NCBI GenBank assembly: GCA_024689165.1
Contig: JAILDS010000210.1
Span: 1-5,698, forward strand
Reading direction: 5' to 3'
Source: Clostridia bacterium
Lineage (GTDB): Bacteria; Bacillota; Clostridia; Oscillospirales; Acutalibacteraceae
DNA length: 5,698 nt
The notes below the pieces were generated by a model that was given only the letters and a program-made list of their open reading frames with translations, had not been told where the DNA came from and made no database searches. How positions within the stretch are numbered: the stretch's first letter is position 1; each line of letters starts with the position of its first letter. Below are positions 5,097-5,698 of the stretch, one piece after another. Position numbers and translations under genes: made by a program.

Positions 5097-5698
5097 ACTG
5101 CATCGCGGACAAAGCCGAACAGCAAATAAAAACACTTGTTAAAAACGCCTTTGAAAAGGCTTTTGAGGACGGCGCTCTGACAAGAGCGGAGCTGCCTGCC
5201 TTCACGGTGGAGATACCCGCCGACCGCGCAAACGGCGACCTTTCGACCAACGCCGCGCTCGTCGGCGCGAGGACCTTCCGCACCGCCCCGGCGAAGATAG
5301 CCGCCGCCCTGTGCGAAAGGTTCGATTTCTCGGGCACCTACGTCGAGTCCGCCGCCTCCGCCGGTCCCGGCTTCATCAATTTCACCCTGTCCGACTCCTA
5401 CTACGTCGACGTCGTGCGCCAAGTCCTCGAACAGGGCGCCGATTACGGCAAAAGCGGCGTCGGCACGGGCAAAAGGGCGCTCGTCGAGTTCGTCTCCGCC
5501 AACCCCACCGGCCCGATGCACATCGGCAATGCCAGGGGCGGCGCTCTGGGTGACAGCCTCGCGTCCCTGCTTACTGCAGCGGGCTTCGAGACCGAGCGCG
5601 AGTTCTACATCAACGACGCGGGCAACCAGATCGAAAAATTCGGCCTGTCGCTGTCGATAAGGTACCTTCAGCGCTTCGGCAAAGAGATAGATATGCCC
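5093..5698 (+). CDS. argS: arginyl-tRNA synthetase, N-terminal 202 residues (3' end outside window)
   Basis: ArgS charges tRNA-Arg with arginine using ATP. The visible part holds the ArgS-specific N-terminal Add-1 domain (residues about 1-100, with PADRANGDLSTNAA at 42-55 and SAGPGFINF at 89-97), which contacts the tRNA elbow. The start of the class I catalytic Rossmann domain follows, with VEFVSANPTGPMHIGNARGG at 131-150, where HIGN is the HIGH signature, and YINDAGNQIEKF at 172-183. Full-length enzymes have about 550-580 residues, so the KMSKS region and the anticodon-binding domain are outside the window. The ATG overlaps the DUF1934 stop by four bases. AGGAAGAGG lies directly upstream, so translation is probably coupled. 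It is an essential housekeeping gene at the end of an apparent operon of signalling genes. Confidence 0.97.
   Translation, partial: MNCIADKAEQQIKTLVKNAFEKAFEDGALTRAELPAFTVEIPADRANGDLSTNAALVGARTFRTAPAKIAAALCERFDFSGTYVESAASAGPGFINFTLSDSYYVDVVRQVLEQGADYGKSGVGTGKRALVEFVSANPTGPMHIGNARGGALGDSLASLLTAAGFETEREFYINDAGNQIEKFGLSLSIRYLQRFGKEIDMP

Noticed and set aside
5009..5521. Minus-strand open frames opposite argS
   Set aside because: They are shadows of the well-supported argS frame with its HIGN signature.

Overview
The window looks like a chromosomal segment of a moderately GC-rich anaerobic member of the Clostridia, possibly an Oscillospiraceae/Ruminococcaceae-like gut lineage. That placement is inference. 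It rests on GC-ending codons, strong AAGGAG-type ribosome binding sites, a DUF1934 (YwiB-like) gene directly before argS as in Bacillus subtilis, and a cupin-bearing XRE regulator beside an acyl-CoA synthetase. No RNA gene, CRISPR array, insertion sequence or clear intrinsic terminator is visible.

Layout. Two genes run leftward from about 1451: an XRE-cupin regulator (1423-875), then an AMP-binding acyl-CoA synthetase (from 756, leaving the window at position 1). The 118-base gap between them holds two possible hairpins. The 150 bases at 1424-1573 are a compact divergent promoter region. It contains a near-consensus leftward promoter, a weaker rightward promoter, a palindrome on each -35 box, and the same 7-mer just downstream of both -35 boxes.

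Six genes run rightward with gaps of 7, 41, 9 and 1 bases and finally a 4-base overlap. They encode a secreted or membrane-tethered alpha/beta hydrolase, a small HD-domain (p)ppGpp hydrolase of the SpoT/MESH1 type, a fusion of a STAS domain to an aminoglycoside-phosphotransferase-like kinase, an RsbW/SpoIIAB-like HATPase, a DUF1934 protein with a TTG start, and argS (truncated by the window end). This spacing suggests one transcript.

The most interesting part is the central trio. An alarmone hydrolase is followed by an anti-sigma-antagonist-like STAS domain that carries its own kinase-fold module, and then by the kind of HATPase that normally phosphorylates and binds STAS proteins. This could be a partner-switching circuit with an extra built-in enzymatic input. 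It sits in one apparent operon with an alarmone-degrading enzyme and an aminoacyl-tRNA synthetase, the enzyme class whose failure triggers the stringent response. The functional link is inference; the domain content and gene order are visible directly.
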